DNA of 30,730 bases, taken from JACQSR01 sp042577505. GTDB taxonomy: Archaea > Nanobdellota > Nanobdellia > Woesearchaeales > JACQSR01. The stretch's first letter is position 1, and each line of letters opens with the position of its first letter. The position numbers were made by a program, and so were the translations under genes. This document shows, in pieces, positions 1-7,197 of this stretch. The DNA lies in assembly GCA_042577505.1 (NCBI GenBank), contig JBHPEA010000013.1, positions 1 to 30,730 of the forward strand, read 5' to 3'. Under the pieces are notes generated by a model. It worked only from the letters and a program-made list of their open reading frames with translations. It did not search any database and was not told the origin of the DNA.

Positions 1-110
1 TAAGAATGACTATGTGAAACAATATCTCCAAATTCCCTACCTAAGACTTTCAATGCTTTGTTTAAAGCACCCTCCTCCTTATAGAAAAGACCAATTACAA
101 GTTTTGTCAT
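1..110 (-). CDS. DUF4416-like protein, N-terminal fragment (cut by window edge)
   Basis: Only the first 36 codons are in the window. They read MTKLVIGLFYKEEGALNKAL and on through a KVLGREFGDI segment. This resembles the start of DUF4416 proteins (K-L-x-x-G-L-I/F-x, a short helix with ALxxL, then FG-x-I), a family of unknown function found in bacteria and archaea. The start ATG overlaps the TGA stop of the upstream helicase fragment as ATGA, so the two are probably co-transcribed and translationally coupled. The rest of the gene lies outside the window, so the family call rests on a short match from memory. The ATG and the open frame are seen directly. Confidence 0.6.
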   Translation of the reverse strand, partial: MTKLVIGLFYKEEGALNKALKVLGREFGDIVSHSHS

Positions 111-1606
111 TTGTAATCACCTAAATCCAACTTCTTTTCTATATCCTGTCCTACTTGCTTTTTTATAGATATCGCAATTTTCTTACCAACAAGCTGAGAC
201 AACTTCATCAAATCAGCTTTTTTAACACCACCAAGATCTTTTATTTTATTTGCAAACAACTTCCTTGCTCTAATCCTACCAATCTGTTTTAACCTCAACA
301 ATGGCAGTAATTCTTCTTTTACACCATATCTAACTCTGAATCTTGTTTTTGAAATCTCTTTACGCAAGGTGGGAAAATGAAGTAAATTACATAGCTCATG
401 AGCAGTATACAACAACCAATTAGCCATCTCAATTTTTACTTGCAACTCGCCAGGTCTAACTGAAAAATCCTCAAGTATTGATTCCTCAGAACTCTCTCCA
501 ATCCACTCATTAAACATCATAGCTGTCTTAAAAGTATCAAGGTATTCATCATATTCTGGTTCAAACATAGAAGGTTCGTCAACTAAAATTATATCGTGTT
601 TTGATACTAATTCCTCCTGCAACGGAGCTATTTCCTTAACTTTAGCTCTAACTAAAGGTCTCATCTCAATTGTATAACAAATCATATGAAGAAACGAAAA
701 CTCATTAACTTTCTTACTTGCCGCTTTTTGTAAACATTCAATGATGTGATGCGCAGTGTAAGGATCAACACAAAGCTCAGAAACTCTTTTACCAATCGGT
801 GTTGCAACATATTTATCTTCATTAGACCTAACAAACTCCCAATCTTCAAGCATATCCAACATACCTTCAATGATCCTTTCTAACTTTTCAGTATCTTCAT
901 ATTGGTGCGCCCAGAAGGTCTTGTCAAAGAAAGAAAAAATCTCCTCACGTGATGATACAAATCCTGTTGCTATCAAAGTAAGAACATACATCCTTAATGC
1001 GGGCTCTACAGCTAACTTCGAATGAATATCCTCTGGCAAACCCTTAATGTATGTCTCATATATCTTATCCCTATCAACTTCAGTTTGAGCAACAGCAATA
1101 GCCTCTCCAGTTTTATCATATTTGGGTCTACCTGCCCTCCCAGCCTGTTGTAAATAATCTAAAACAGGAATCCAAGCCAACCCCCTTTTACCGAACCTAC
1201 GTAAATCCTTAATGATTACCCTATAAGCAGGTAAATCAAGCCCATAAGCAAGAGTTGGTGTACAAGAAATAATCTTTATTTTCCCTTCTCTAAAATTATC
1301 TTCAATAAGTGTCTTCTGCTTTGAAGTCAATCCAGCATGATGAAAAGCAATACCTTTTCTCAAACAATATGCTAGTCTTTCGCATTGTTTTGTAGGAGAT
1401 GAAAGTGATCCTTTTGCCTCTAAAGCTAATTTCAATAAATCTTCATCACCATCCTTAATATTTTTAGCAATCTCCTCAGCCGTCTTCTCTGCAGATCTTT
1501 TTGTATTTACAAATACTAATGCCTGTTTTTTTAACTTAATAGTATCGAAGGCCAAAGCTAGTGCTGGCGTAGGATTAGTACTAGAAATTTTTTTTATTTT
1601 ACTCAT
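107..1606 (-). CDS. hel308: Hel308-like Ski2 helicase lacking RecA domain 1 (499 aa)
   Basis: This is the C-terminal two thirds of a Hel308/Hjm-type superfamily 2 DNA helicase, which remodels stalled replication forks. Seen in order: motif IV region ALVFVNTKRSAEK (residues 29-41), HHAGL (89-93), motif V CTPTLAYGLDLPA (115-127), motif VI QQAGRAGRP (153-161), a winged helix with VLTLIATGF, a ratchet domain starting TPIGKRVSELCVDPYTAHH, and a C-terminal helix-hairpin-helix part with LLRLKQIGRIRARKLF. Full Hel308 is about 700-730 aa; the roughly 230 residues with Walker A and DExH are absent. The protein starts exactly at the linker before RecA domain 2. The preceding gene ends 36 bp upstream, so the missing part is not adjacent. 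A TATA box at 1626-1639 sits about 27 nt before the ATG, so the short gene has its own promoter. Alone it should not hydrolyse ATP; it may pair with an N-terminal half encoded elsewhere. Confidence 0.85.
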   Translation of the reverse strand: MSKIKKISSTNPTPALALAFDTIKLKKQALVFVNTKRSAEKTAEEIAKNIKDGDEDLLKLALEAKGSLSSPTKQCERLAYCLRKGIAFHHAGLTSKQKTLIEDNFREGKIKIISCTPTLAYGLDLPAYRVIIKDLRRFGKRGLAWIPVLDYLQQAGRAGRPKYDKTGEAIAVAQTEVDRDKIYETYIKGLPEDIHSKLAVEPALRMYVLTLIATGFVSSREEIFSFFDKTFWAHQYEDTEKLERIIEGMLDMLEDWEFVRSNEDKYVATPIGKRVSELCVDPYTAHHIIECLQKAASKKVNEFSFLHMICYTIEMRPLVRAKVKEIAPLQEELVSKHDIILVDEPSMFEPEYDEYLDTFKTAMMFNEWIGESSEESILEDFSVRPGELQVKIEMANWLLYTAHELCNLLHFPTLRKEISKTRFRVRYGVKEELLPLLRLKQIGRIRARKLFANKIKDLGGVKKADLMKLSQLVGKKIAISIKKQVGQDIEKKLDLGDYK

Positions 1607-1625
1607 GAAAAAACTGCAATAGAAG

Positions 1626-1639
1626 TAAATTTAAATAAG
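1626..1639 (-). promoter_or_regulatory. TATA box of the truncated helicase gene
   Basis: The minus strand reads CTTATTTAAATTTA here, centred about 27 nt upstream of the ATG at 1606. That is the archaeal spacing for a leaderless transcript. It lies in the short gap between the PKD protein stop and the helicase start. Confidence 0.6.
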
Positions 1640-1642
1640 TTT

Positions 1643-3352
1643 CTAGCCATCAATTACCCATTTCCTATATTTTATTGGAGTTCTTTCAACCGGTTCAATT
1701 CTCTTTGCAACTACAACAGTCCATTCATGTTCAACCTCATCTTCCCCATCACTAACTCTAACCTTTACCTTCTTCTCTCCTTCACTTGTAAATATCCTTT
1801 GGTGGACCGGTGTTGCGACATATTCTTCAAACAATCCAAAACTCCATATATACATTAAATCATTACTATCTCCATCTATAGCACTCACAGAGAAATTTAC
1901 AGGCTCATCAATATAGGCCCCTATCATCCCCCCAGGAGACGAGCTTGTAATGATAGGTGGCCTATTTACATCTTTAATAGTCAACACAAAATCTCTACTT
2001 ACCTCATTTTCCCCATCGTTAGCAATTATAACAAAATTAACTTCTTTATTCTCTTGATATCCTGCAATATCATGTCCAGGAGTCCATTCTAGAAAACCAT
2101 TCCTAATTATCGCACCTTCTGGGCCAGAAGAGAGTTGCAAATCAGCAGAATCTTCTCTATCACTAACTTCAATAGGGATTCTAATCAATTCACCTTCATA
2201 ATAAACTTTTTTATCGATATCATCAATACTCGGTTCCTGATTATTGTCCAGCACATTTATCTCAAAAATCTTCTCAATCGACGAAAATTCATCAGAAACT
2301 TTAACTTTTACATAATGGAGCCCAGCATCATCATAATCAGTTTGTTTTGTATTACCATCCATCCAACCACTAAAAGAAATTTGAACGTTATCTCCATCCG
2401 CATCATTTACAATTGGATCGATTTCAATATAATCTCCTTCTAAATATTCTCTTTTCCCATCGTCGTCAATAGTCGGCCACTGATTTAGATCCCTAACTGT
2501 TATCGTTACACCTTTAGTAACTGTCAAATTCTTGCTTTTTGCATTAAAGGTAATGTCAACATTTCTCCTTAAGAGGTGGAACCTACCCAATGTTCTATCT
2601 AAAAAACCATATTTGCCTACAGTATCATGACTTGGAACCCAAACAAACTTATTATCTTCAATATAAGAATCAGGAGGCAAATCGCCTGTAATTTCAACGT
2701 CATCACCATCAGGATCTTCTACTTCAAACTCAATTTCAACTTTTTGACCTTCATTCATTATTGCATTCTTAATAGGTTTTAAAACAGGAGGTCTATCTTT
2801 ATCATTTACTTTGATTATCCAACCTTTTGATAAGAAATTTCTACCATCATTAATTTGAACATTTAAAACATAAAGTCCACTATCCTCATAACCTGGACTA
2901 AAAGTAAAAGTGTCTTCTTCACTTACTAATTCATCATCTAATTCCCACCGATAATATAAAACATCCTTATCAATATCTTCTGCAGTTATTGAGAACTCAA
3001 TCTCTTCGGCTTCATTCATGACTATAGAATCTTCTTGGGGTGAGTATGATTCAATGAATGGTTTCTCGTCCTTTTTTTCAACAATAATAAGAATTTCCTC
3101 TTCAGTATAATCTACACCATCTGAAACTATCACGTTAGCAAAATATTCTCCAGCATCTCCGTAATCAGTTTGCCACACCCCTTCTTCATCAAGAGGTTCT
3201 GTAAAATTCACAGATAGCGTATCATTATCAGGATCGTATAGCTCAATCTCGATCCTTACATACTCTGTCTCCTGAACAGTAATGGTTGTTAGCGCGACAG
3301 ATAATGTAGATAACAAAACTATGCAAATGATTATCGCGCTTATCCCTTTCAT
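1643..3352 (-). CDS. Secreted PKD/Ig-like repeat protein
   Basis: This is a surface or secreted protein of about 569 aa with a signal peptide (MKGISAIIICIVLLSTLSVA) and about six beta-sandwich repeats of PKD or cadherin-like type. Repeat landmarks are DPDNDTLSV, DKDVLYYRWELDDE, DPDGDDVEI, DADGDNVQISF, a FLEWTPGHD segment and a last SDGEDEVEHEWTV unit, with linkers ending DRPP, NQWP, NQEP or NRPP. The third repeat carries an insertion (about FLDRTLGRFHLLRRN). I start at the ATG at 3352, 11 nt after the stop of the upstream PKD lipoprotein gene. An upstream ATG at 3385 would overlap that gene by 23 bp and put a less signal-like N terminus in front. No membrane anchor or sorting motif is visible at the C terminus (YRKWVIDG). 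Such repeats usually mediate adhesion or act as spacers; the specific role here is unknown. Confidence 0.75.
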   Translation of the reverse strand: MKGISAIIICIVLLSTLSVALTTITVQETEYVRIEIELYDPDNDTLSVNFTEPLDEEGVWQTDYGDAGEYFANVIVSDGVDYTEEEILIIVEKKDEKPFIESYSPQEDSIVMNEAEEIEFSITAEDIDKDVLYYRWELDDELVSEEDTFTFSPGYEDSGLYVLNVQINDGRNFLSKGWIIKVNDKDRPPVLKPIKNAIMNEGQKVEIEFEVEDPDGDDVEITGDLPPDSYIEDNKFVWVPSHDTVGKYGFLDRTLGRFHLLRRNVDITFNAKSKNLTVTKGVTITVRDLNQWPTIDDDGKREYLEGDYIEIDPIVNDADGDNVQISFSGWMDGNTKQTDYDDAGLHYVKVKVSDEFSSIEKIFEINVLDNNQEPSIDDIDKKVYYEGELIRIPIEVSDREDSADLQLSSGPEGAIIRNGFLEWTPGHDIAGYQENKEVNFVIIANDGENEVSRDFVLTIKDVNRPPIITSSSPGGMIGAYIDEPVNFSVSAIDGDSNDLMYIWSFGLFEEYVATPVHQRIFTSEGEKKVKVRVSDGEDEVEHEWTVVVAKRIEPVERTPIKYRKWVIDG

Positions 3353-3362
3353 CGTAAGAATA

Positions 3363-4382
3363 CTAACCTTGAGTGATTCCAACAATTACGGGAGGTCTAT
3401 TCACATTTTCTACGGTAACAGTTACTTCCTGACTTACCTCGTCTTCTCCATCTGAAGCAGTGATTATTACGTTGTATACTCCCGCATCGTCATATGTAGT
3501 TTCCCAAACTCCATCATCCCCAACTGGGTCGCTGATAGCAATTGAAAGTGTATCCTCATCAGGATCTGTAACAAGTACCCTTATGGATACATCATCTGTT
3601 TCTTGAACTCTAATATCTTCTATATCTTCAATAACCGGTACCCTATTAACATTCTTAACGGTCACCGACCATAGATTGTCAGCTTCTAAAGTACCATCAG
3701 ATACAATTACTTTTATGGTGTGAGATCCGGAGTCATCAAATGAAGTTTCATAGGTAAAAGATTCTTCTTCTGATATAACTTCCCCATCTAGTTTCCATTG
3801 ATAGGAAAGTGGATCGCTATTCAAATCTGAAACACTTAATGTAAATATCAACTGGCTATTCTCATCTAAACTTACAGTTTTATCATCTGGATTTAATGCA
3901 TCAATTGATGGTCGCTCTTCTTTCTTATTTACAACAATTAGAACATCTTTTGATACAGAAAACTCCCCATCAGAAGCAGTTATAGTAATTGTATACTCTC
4001 CTTCATCTCCATAAGTTGTTTGCCAACTACCACCTTGATCTAATGGGAAACTATAATCAAAATCAAGTACATCATCATCTGGATCATATGCATCTGGTTG
4101 AATATTAATCAACTCAGTTTCATTTACAATCACAACGATAGCATCTTCTGGAGTTACTTCTACACCCTCTTCATCATCTGTCTCATCTTCATTGCTCTCT
4201 TCATCATCTTCACTGTCATCTACTTCTTTAGTCTCTTCGCTTTCATCTACTTTTATCTCTTCTATCGGCACATATGTTATTCCTTCATCTTCCTCATTTT
4301 CATTCTCATACAAACTACAAGAACTCAGAAAGACTACAATTATTATAAAGACTCCCATCAAGGAACGAGTGACTGTATTCAT
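3363..4382 (-). CDS. PKD-repeat lipoprotein
   Basis: About 339 aa. The N terminus has a short positive segment, a hydrophobic run and a lipobox-like FLSSC with Cys22 as the likely lipidated residue. A strongly acidic Glu/Asp/Ser linker (about residues 27-75) follows, then three PKD-like repeats with DPDDDVLDFDY, DLNSDPLSYQWKLDGE and DPDEDTLSIAI cores, ending VNRPPVIVGITQG. AGAGGTG just upstream favours the ATG at 4382 or 4385 over the one at 4397, which overlaps the site. The protein is presumably tethered to the outer face of the membrane with the repeats projecting outward. The next gene starts within a few bases of its stop and has the same repeat class, so the two form an operon and probably act together at the surface. 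A C-terminal tail ending directly in a PKD repeat is slightly odd; no anchor is visible there. Confidence 0.78.
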   Translation of the reverse strand: MNTVTRSLMGVFIIIVVFLSSCSLYENENEEDEGITYVPIEEIKVDESEETKEVDDSEDDEESNEDETDDEEGVEVTPEDAIVVIVNETELINIQPDAYDPDDDVLDFDYSFPLDQGGSWQTTYGDEGEYTITITASDGEFSVSKDVLIVVNKKEERPSIDALNPDDKTVSLDENSQLIFTLSVSDLNSDPLSYQWKLDGEVISEEESFTYETSFDDSGSHTIKVIVSDGTLEADNLWSVTVKNVNRVPVIEDIEDIRVQETDDVSIRVLVTDPDEDTLSIAISDPVGDDGVWETTYDDAGVYNVIITASDGEDEVSQEVTVTVENVNRPPVIVGITQG

Positions 4383-4428
4383 CATAACACCTCTCATTGC
4401 TATTAGATACCACCCTATTGGTGTTAGC

Positions 4429-4442
4429 TAAAATATATTTCA
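4429..4442 (-). promoter_or_regulatory. TATA box of the PKD lipoprotein operon
   Basis: The minus strand reads GAAATATATTTTAG. This would place a transcription start near 4410 and leave a leader of about 25 nt that holds the GAGGTG ribosome site. Confidence 0.5.
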
Positions 4443-4494
4443 GCTTCTATATAAACATTATTGTGTTAAATAATATAATTACCATGTAATAATG

Positions 4495-4506
4495 ATAACC
4501 GGTTAT
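4495..4506. promoter_or_regulatory. 12-bp palindrome in the divergent promoter region
   Basis: ATAACCGGTTAT is a perfect palindrome between the TATA boxes of the divergent PKD and cupredoxin-like genes. The gap (4383-4602) is otherwise very AT-rich. It could be an operator serving both sides; no regulator is identified. Confidence 0.3.
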
Positions 4507-4542
4507 TTTTGTTTTTTCCGACTAAAAACGAAGGAAACCGAT

Positions 4543-4558
4543 CGAAAAATATATAAAG
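4543..4558 (+). promoter_or_regulatory. BRE/TATA promoter of the first cupredoxin-like gene
   Basis: CGAAAAATATATAAAG combines a CGAAA BRE-like part with a TATA box. The start would be near 4580, leaving a short leader with a GAGGTG site at 4591-4596 before the ATG at 4603. Confidence 0.6.
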
Positions 4559-4602
4559 AGACTAAATAATTGGCCTAATATTAAAAAAACGAGGTGCTAA
4601 CT

Positions 4603-5010
4603 ATGAAAATCCTTTATATATTTGCAGTATCTGTTCTATTGTTGTTTGTGGCAGGTTGTGCAGAGGAAGAGATTCCTCCAGAACCGAACGTAACGCCTGA
4701 ACCCCAAGAACCCGAACCCAAAGTGGACCCTGTACCACCTCCACCACCATCATCAACTGCTCCAAGTAGTGTAGATGTTCAAATGGTAAGAGGCGGATTC
4801 GATCCAGAAGAGGTCACTATTGCTGTAGGTGGAACAATTTCTTGGTCTATTGGAGATACAACAACACACAAATTGACTCTTGTTGGCGTTGGACCTATTG
4901 GACCAACATTGAGAAACGGAGACAAATTCGACTACACATTTGATGAAGCCGGATCATATGAAATTGTTGATATAATCTTCAAAAAGAAAATGGTGGTAAC
5001 AGTAGAATAA
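4603..5010 (+). CDS. Cupredoxin-fold lipoprotein lacking copper ligands (135 aa)
   Basis: The protein has a lipoprotein signal with lipobox VAGC (Cys19), a Pro/Glu-rich linker to about residue 55, then one plastocyanin-like domain with GGFDPEEVTIAVGGTISW, THKLTLVG and the closing GSYEIVDIIFKKKMVVTVE. In copper-binding relatives the last loop holds Cys-x-x-His-x-x-x-Met; here the Cys position is Asp and the His position Phe. The first-loop His (THKL) remains. Copper binding is therefore unlikely, and a structural or binding role at the membrane surface is more plausible. The start is the ATG at 4603, because GAGGTG at 4591-4596 is its ribosome site; a GTG at 4594 lies inside that site. It is followed after 60 bp by a second lipoprotein of the same fold. 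Fold call good, function unknown. Confidence 0.75.
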   Translation: MKILYIFAVSVLLLFVAGCAEEEIPPEPNVTPEPQEPEPKVDPVPPPPPSSTAPSSVDVQMVRGGFDPEEVTIAVGGTISWSIGDTTTHKLTLVGVGPIGPTLRNGDKFDYTFDEAGSYEIVDIIFKKKMVVTVE

Positions 5011-5017
5011 ACCACAC

Positions 5018-5033
5018 TTTTTTTATTTTTTTT
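5018..5033 (+). terminator. T-rich archaeal-type terminator
   Basis: Sixteen bases with a single A interrupting T runs follow the stop of the first cupredoxin-like gene. This is the usual archaeal poly-T termination signal, and the next gene has its own promoter right after it. Confidence 0.5.
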
Positions 5034-5050
5034 CGAAAGTTATTTAAAAC
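5034..5050 (+). promoter_or_regulatory. BRE/TATA promoter of the second cupredoxin-like gene
   Basis: CGAAAGTTATTTAAAAC, about 25 nt before the ATG at 5071. An AAGGAGAG ribosome site lies at about 5060-5067. Confidence 0.55.
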
Positions 5051-5070
5051 ACAATTTCTAAGGAGAGTAT

Positions 5071-5649
5071 ATGAGAATTTTAATCTTAATCCCCCTATTA
5101 TTGTTTCTCCTAGTTTCTTGTGGTGAAGAAGAAACTCCCGTAGTGCCTCTACCACCTGAACCAGAGCCGATACAAGGAGAAATTAAATCCATGGATAAAC
5201 CGGACGATCCGCTAGTAATATCTCCTGAAGTTATCGAACTTGAGGGTGTTGAAGAAAAACCAAAAGAATTCACAATTTATATTGAAGAGCAAAAGTACAA
5301 TCCTAAATCTATTACAATTGAACCAGGTACCATTGTTACCTGGGTAAATAAAGATAATAAAGTCTATAAAATCAATGAAAAAAGTAAGAAATTAATTGGA
5401 GAGAGAATTGGACCAGAGGAAGAATTCACGTTTACTTTTGAAGAACCAGGAACTTACCAAATATTTGATTCAATTCATACGTTCATCCAGGGTGAGATTA
5501 TTGTTGAAGAGAGAGAGGATGTTCTTACTGGTATGACTATTTTCGGTTCCAATGTTCAAAGAATTAATTCATTTGTACTTGCATTTATAATGTTAGTAGC
5601 CCCAATTGCAGTTCTAATATATATAAAGAAAGAGAAAAAGAAAAAATAA
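5071..5649 (+). CDS. Cupredoxin-fold lipoprotein with C-terminal membrane anchor (192 aa)
   Basis: The N terminus is a lipoprotein signal ending LLVSC (Cys17). After a Pro/Glu linker comes a cupredoxin-like domain (about residues 70-152) with YNPKSITIEPGTIVTWVN and the closing GTYQIFDSIHTFIQGEIIVEE. A membrane helix near residues 166-185 (LAFIMLVAPIAVLIYI) and a KKEKKKK tail follow, so the protein may be held by both lipid and helix. In the copper loop (normally C-S-I-H-P-x-M-K-G) the Cys is Asp and the Met is Ile; only the His remains, and the first-loop His is replaced (KVYKIN). Copper binding is thus doubtful. Its stop codon abuts, with no spacer, the stop codon of the convergent small basic protein gene. 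Paralogue of the preceding gene. Confidence 0.75.
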   Translation: MRILILIPLLLFLLVSCGEEETPVVPLPPEPEPIQGEIKSMDKPDDPLVISPEVIELEGVEEKPKEFTIYIEEQKYNPKSITIEPGTIVTWVNKDNKVYKINEKSKKLIGERIGPEEEFTFTFEEPGTYQIFDSIHTFIQGEIIVEEREDVLTGMTIFGSNVQRINSFVLAFIMLVAPIAVLIYIKKEKKKK

Positions 5650-5892
5650 TTACTTTTTCTTCTTCTTTTTGCCTCCTCGTGCCATTTTAGCACATGAGAT
5701 ATCTCCTTTCTTATCAACGAAGTATAGATAACCAGACTTCTTTTCAACTCCTACTTTCTCAACTTTTTCTGGTTTACCGCCTTTCTTGCCTCCTCGTGCC
5801 ATTTTAGCTCGTGAGACATCACCTTTCTTATCAACGAAGTATAGATACCCCGATACTTTCTTCACACCTACTTTTGCTACTTTTTCTGCCAT
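5650..5892 (-). CDS. Small basic protein, tandem GYLYFVDKKGD repeat (80 aa)
   Basis: The protein is two copies of one 39-residue unit: KVGVKK-x-SGYLYFVDKKGD(V/I)S-x-AKMARGGKK, with GYLYFVD at residues 15-21 and 54-60, ending in a run of six Lys. It is very basic and has no signal or membrane segment. I recall similar single-copy small proteins in DPANN archaea and some bacteria, with no established function; nucleic-acid or ribosome binding would suit the charge but is a guess. The duplication is also visible in the DNA (117-bp period, 5671 versus 5788), so it is fairly recent or kept homogeneous. GGAGGTC at 5900-5906 (read on the minus strand) marks the ATG at 5892. It sits tail to tail with the second cupredoxin-like gene. 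Confidence 0.8.
   Translation of the reverse strand: MAEKVAKVGVKKVSGYLYFVDKKGDVSRAKMARGGKKGGKPEKVEKVGVEKKSGYLYFVDKKGDISCAKMARGGKKKKKK
5671..5887 (-). repeat. Coding tandem duplication, 117-bp period
   Basis: The sequence GCCTCCTCGTGCCATTTTAG occurs at 5671 and again at 5788, followed in both cases by a closely similar stretch of about 95 bp. It is the DNA-level image of the two-unit small basic protein. Confidence 0.85.
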
Positions 5893-5936
5893 TTGAAATG
5901 ACCTCCACTTTTTATTCCTCGTCTAGAAATCTCCAC

Positions 5937-5952
5937 GTATTTAAAACTTTCG
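5937..5952 (-). promoter_or_regulatory. BRE/TATA promoter of the small basic protein gene
   Basis: The minus strand reads CGAAAGTTTTAAATAC. The leader of about 20-30 nt carries a strong GGAGGTC ribosome site, which suggests high expression. Confidence 0.6.
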
Positions 5953-6007
5953 TTTTAATCCTCCTCGATAAAATGTTCAATTCTCGTCTAATAACTTTCA
6001 CTTAGGA

Positions 6008-6020
6008 ATATTTATATAAT
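6008..6020 (+). promoter_or_regulatory. TATA box of the 207-aa gene
   Basis: ATATTTATATAAT ends 20 nt before the ATG at 6041. No ribosome site is visible, so the transcript is probably leaderless. Confidence 0.5.
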
Positions 6021-6040
6021 ACACACATATATTTTAATAC

Positions 6041-6664
6041 ATGGCAAACAATGTTTCAAAATTCCACAAGGAAATTCTTGAAATAGTTAGAAATTCTATC
6101 TCTTTGAACAAATTCTTTGTTGAGAAAGATATTGATGAAAAAATCAAGAGAATAGAAACAGTTATATCAGAATTCAATAAGAAGTATCCCCTCCTAAAAC
6201 TTTCTTTTTCAAAAACAATGAGTAGGATGGAATTAATCGTTTCTTTCAGAGGGTATAGCGATGTAGTTGCTTTCTTCAACGATGTAGTTGTCTCAATACC
6301 TGGACTTAAAACAATAGGAGTCAATACATTTGATGAAGTGGAAGTTTCCAATCAAGACAATGTAAAAAATCTGATGAACAAAGTTAAACAAAAAATCTTT
6401 GTTTCATTCACATCACCAGAATCAGGATCAACCGGTTTCATTCTTTCATTACATAAGAAAAATGTTCAAATAGAATTTGATCCTACAGATTTTGATCTCA
6501 AAGGATCCCCATTACTTAATGTCTTATCAACAATCGCACTCAAAGAATCCAATCCGAACATAGATATTTTCAAAAAAACCGGCCACATAGGATTCACAGA
6601 TCTCTTAAGCGAAGAAGAACTCAAAAAAGAAATTGCACGTTACCATCCTAAATGGAGGGAATGA
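6041..6664 (+). CDS. Hypothetical protein, 207 aa
   Basis: I do not recognise this protein. It looks soluble: no signal peptide and no membrane segment. The N-terminal half alternates helix and strand (KEILEIVRNSISLNKFF, then KLSFSKTMSRMELIVSFRGY). The C-terminal half has strand-rich KIFVSFTSPESGSTGFIL and VQIEFDPTDF, ending with a helical LSEEELKKEIARYHPKW tail. Codon use and low GC match the neighbours. It has its own TATA box and an apparently leaderless start, and ends 5 bp from the convergent FmdB-like gene, so it is probably a single-gene unit. Confidence 0.7.
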   Translation: MANNVSKFHKEILEIVRNSISLNKFFVEKDIDEKIKRIETVISEFNKKYPLLKLSFSKTMSRMELIVSFRGYSDVVAFFNDVVVSIPGLKTIGVNTFDEVEVSNQDNVKNLMNKVKQKIFVSFTSPESGSTGFILSLHKKNVQIEFDPTDFDLKGSPLLNVLSTIALKESNPNIDIFKKTGHIGFTDLLSEEELKKEIARYHPKWRE

Positions 6665-6669
6665 TTTTA

Positions 6670-7122
6670 TTAATTTTCTTCTCCAGTATCCTCAATAACT
6701 GTATCATCAGCATGGCTAATCTCGGCTTTGTATGTTCCATCATCTTTTTTCTCTGTAATTTCAAAGTCGTACCCTGTTAAAGGACTCACACCATATCTTC
6801 TCTGGCTAACTCCTAATTTAGCTCCAACAGGAAGCTCTTGAATTTCCCCGGTTTCAGGATCTGCAATTGGTGTTAAACTAACATCTACTGCTTCAGTCAA
6901 ATCCATATCTCTAATTTCATCAAGACTTTCAATAACTCTTTCTGGTCTATCTTTCTTTGCTCCAACTCTTGCAGGTCTACTGATTAATCTGTCCATTAAT
7001 CCATCGCAACCCGACATCTCACAGGTAATAACTTGTTTGGTATCTAATGAAAAAACACGGGTAAGAGGATCTTTGTGATATCCACATCCCTCATTCCTAC
7101 ATTGATATTCATAAATTGGCAT
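6670..7122 (-). CDS. FmdB-like zinc-ribbon protein (150 aa)
   Basis: The N terminus MPIYEYQC is the hallmark of the FmdB/CxxC-CxxC-SSSS family of small zinc-ribbon proteins, often annotated as putative regulators. Four Cys are present at 8, 13, 34 and 39. Both pairs are spaced C-x4-C instead of the usual C-x2-C, because each knuckle carries two extra residues (CRNEGC, CEMSGC). An RLISRPARVG stretch follows, then an acidic C-terminal half of about 90 residues (DPETGEIQELPVGAK, YGVSPLTGYDFEI) that is not part of the usual short family. A TATA box at 7140-7152 about 25 nt upstream suggests a leaderless single gene. Molecular role unknown. Confidence 0.7.
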   Translation of the reverse strand: MPIYEYQCRNEGCGYHKDPLTRVFSLDTKQVITCEMSGCDGLMDRLISRPARVGAKKDRPERVIESLDEIRDMDLTEAVDVSLTPIADPETGEIQELPVGAKLGVSQRRYGVSPLTGYDFEITEKKDDGTYKAEISHADDTVIEDTGEEN

Positions 7123-7139
7123 AAAATAATAGATTTTTC

Positions 7140-7152
7140 TTTTATTTAAAAG
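7140..7152 (-). promoter_or_regulatory. TATA box of the FmdB-like gene
   Basis: The minus strand reads CTTTTAAATAAAA, about 25 nt before the ATG at 7122. Confidence 0.5.
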
Positions 7153-7197
7153 AATTTAGATACTAAAAAAGCGAAAAAAACCCTGTGAGAAATACTG

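Noticed and set aside
1500..1606. Split intein at the start of the truncated helicase
   Set aside because: The N terminus is only about 25 residues before motif IV and shows no C-intein sequence or terminal His-Asn followed by Cys/Ser/Thr.
2135..2443. Plus-strand open frames over the PKD genes (also 4098-4406 and 4192-4431)
   Set aside because: They are antisense to clear repeat proteins and read as Ile/Asn/Phe- or Ser-rich shadow sequence without promoters.
4594..4602. GTG start for the first cupredoxin-like gene
   Set aside because: The GTG is part of the GAGGTG ribosome site of the ATG at 4603, which also gives the better lipoprotein signal.
5671..5887. Direct repeats that could suggest a short CRISPR or satellite array
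   Set aside because: There are only two copies, the period is exactly 39 codons, and both are in frame within one gene with its own promoter and ribosome site.
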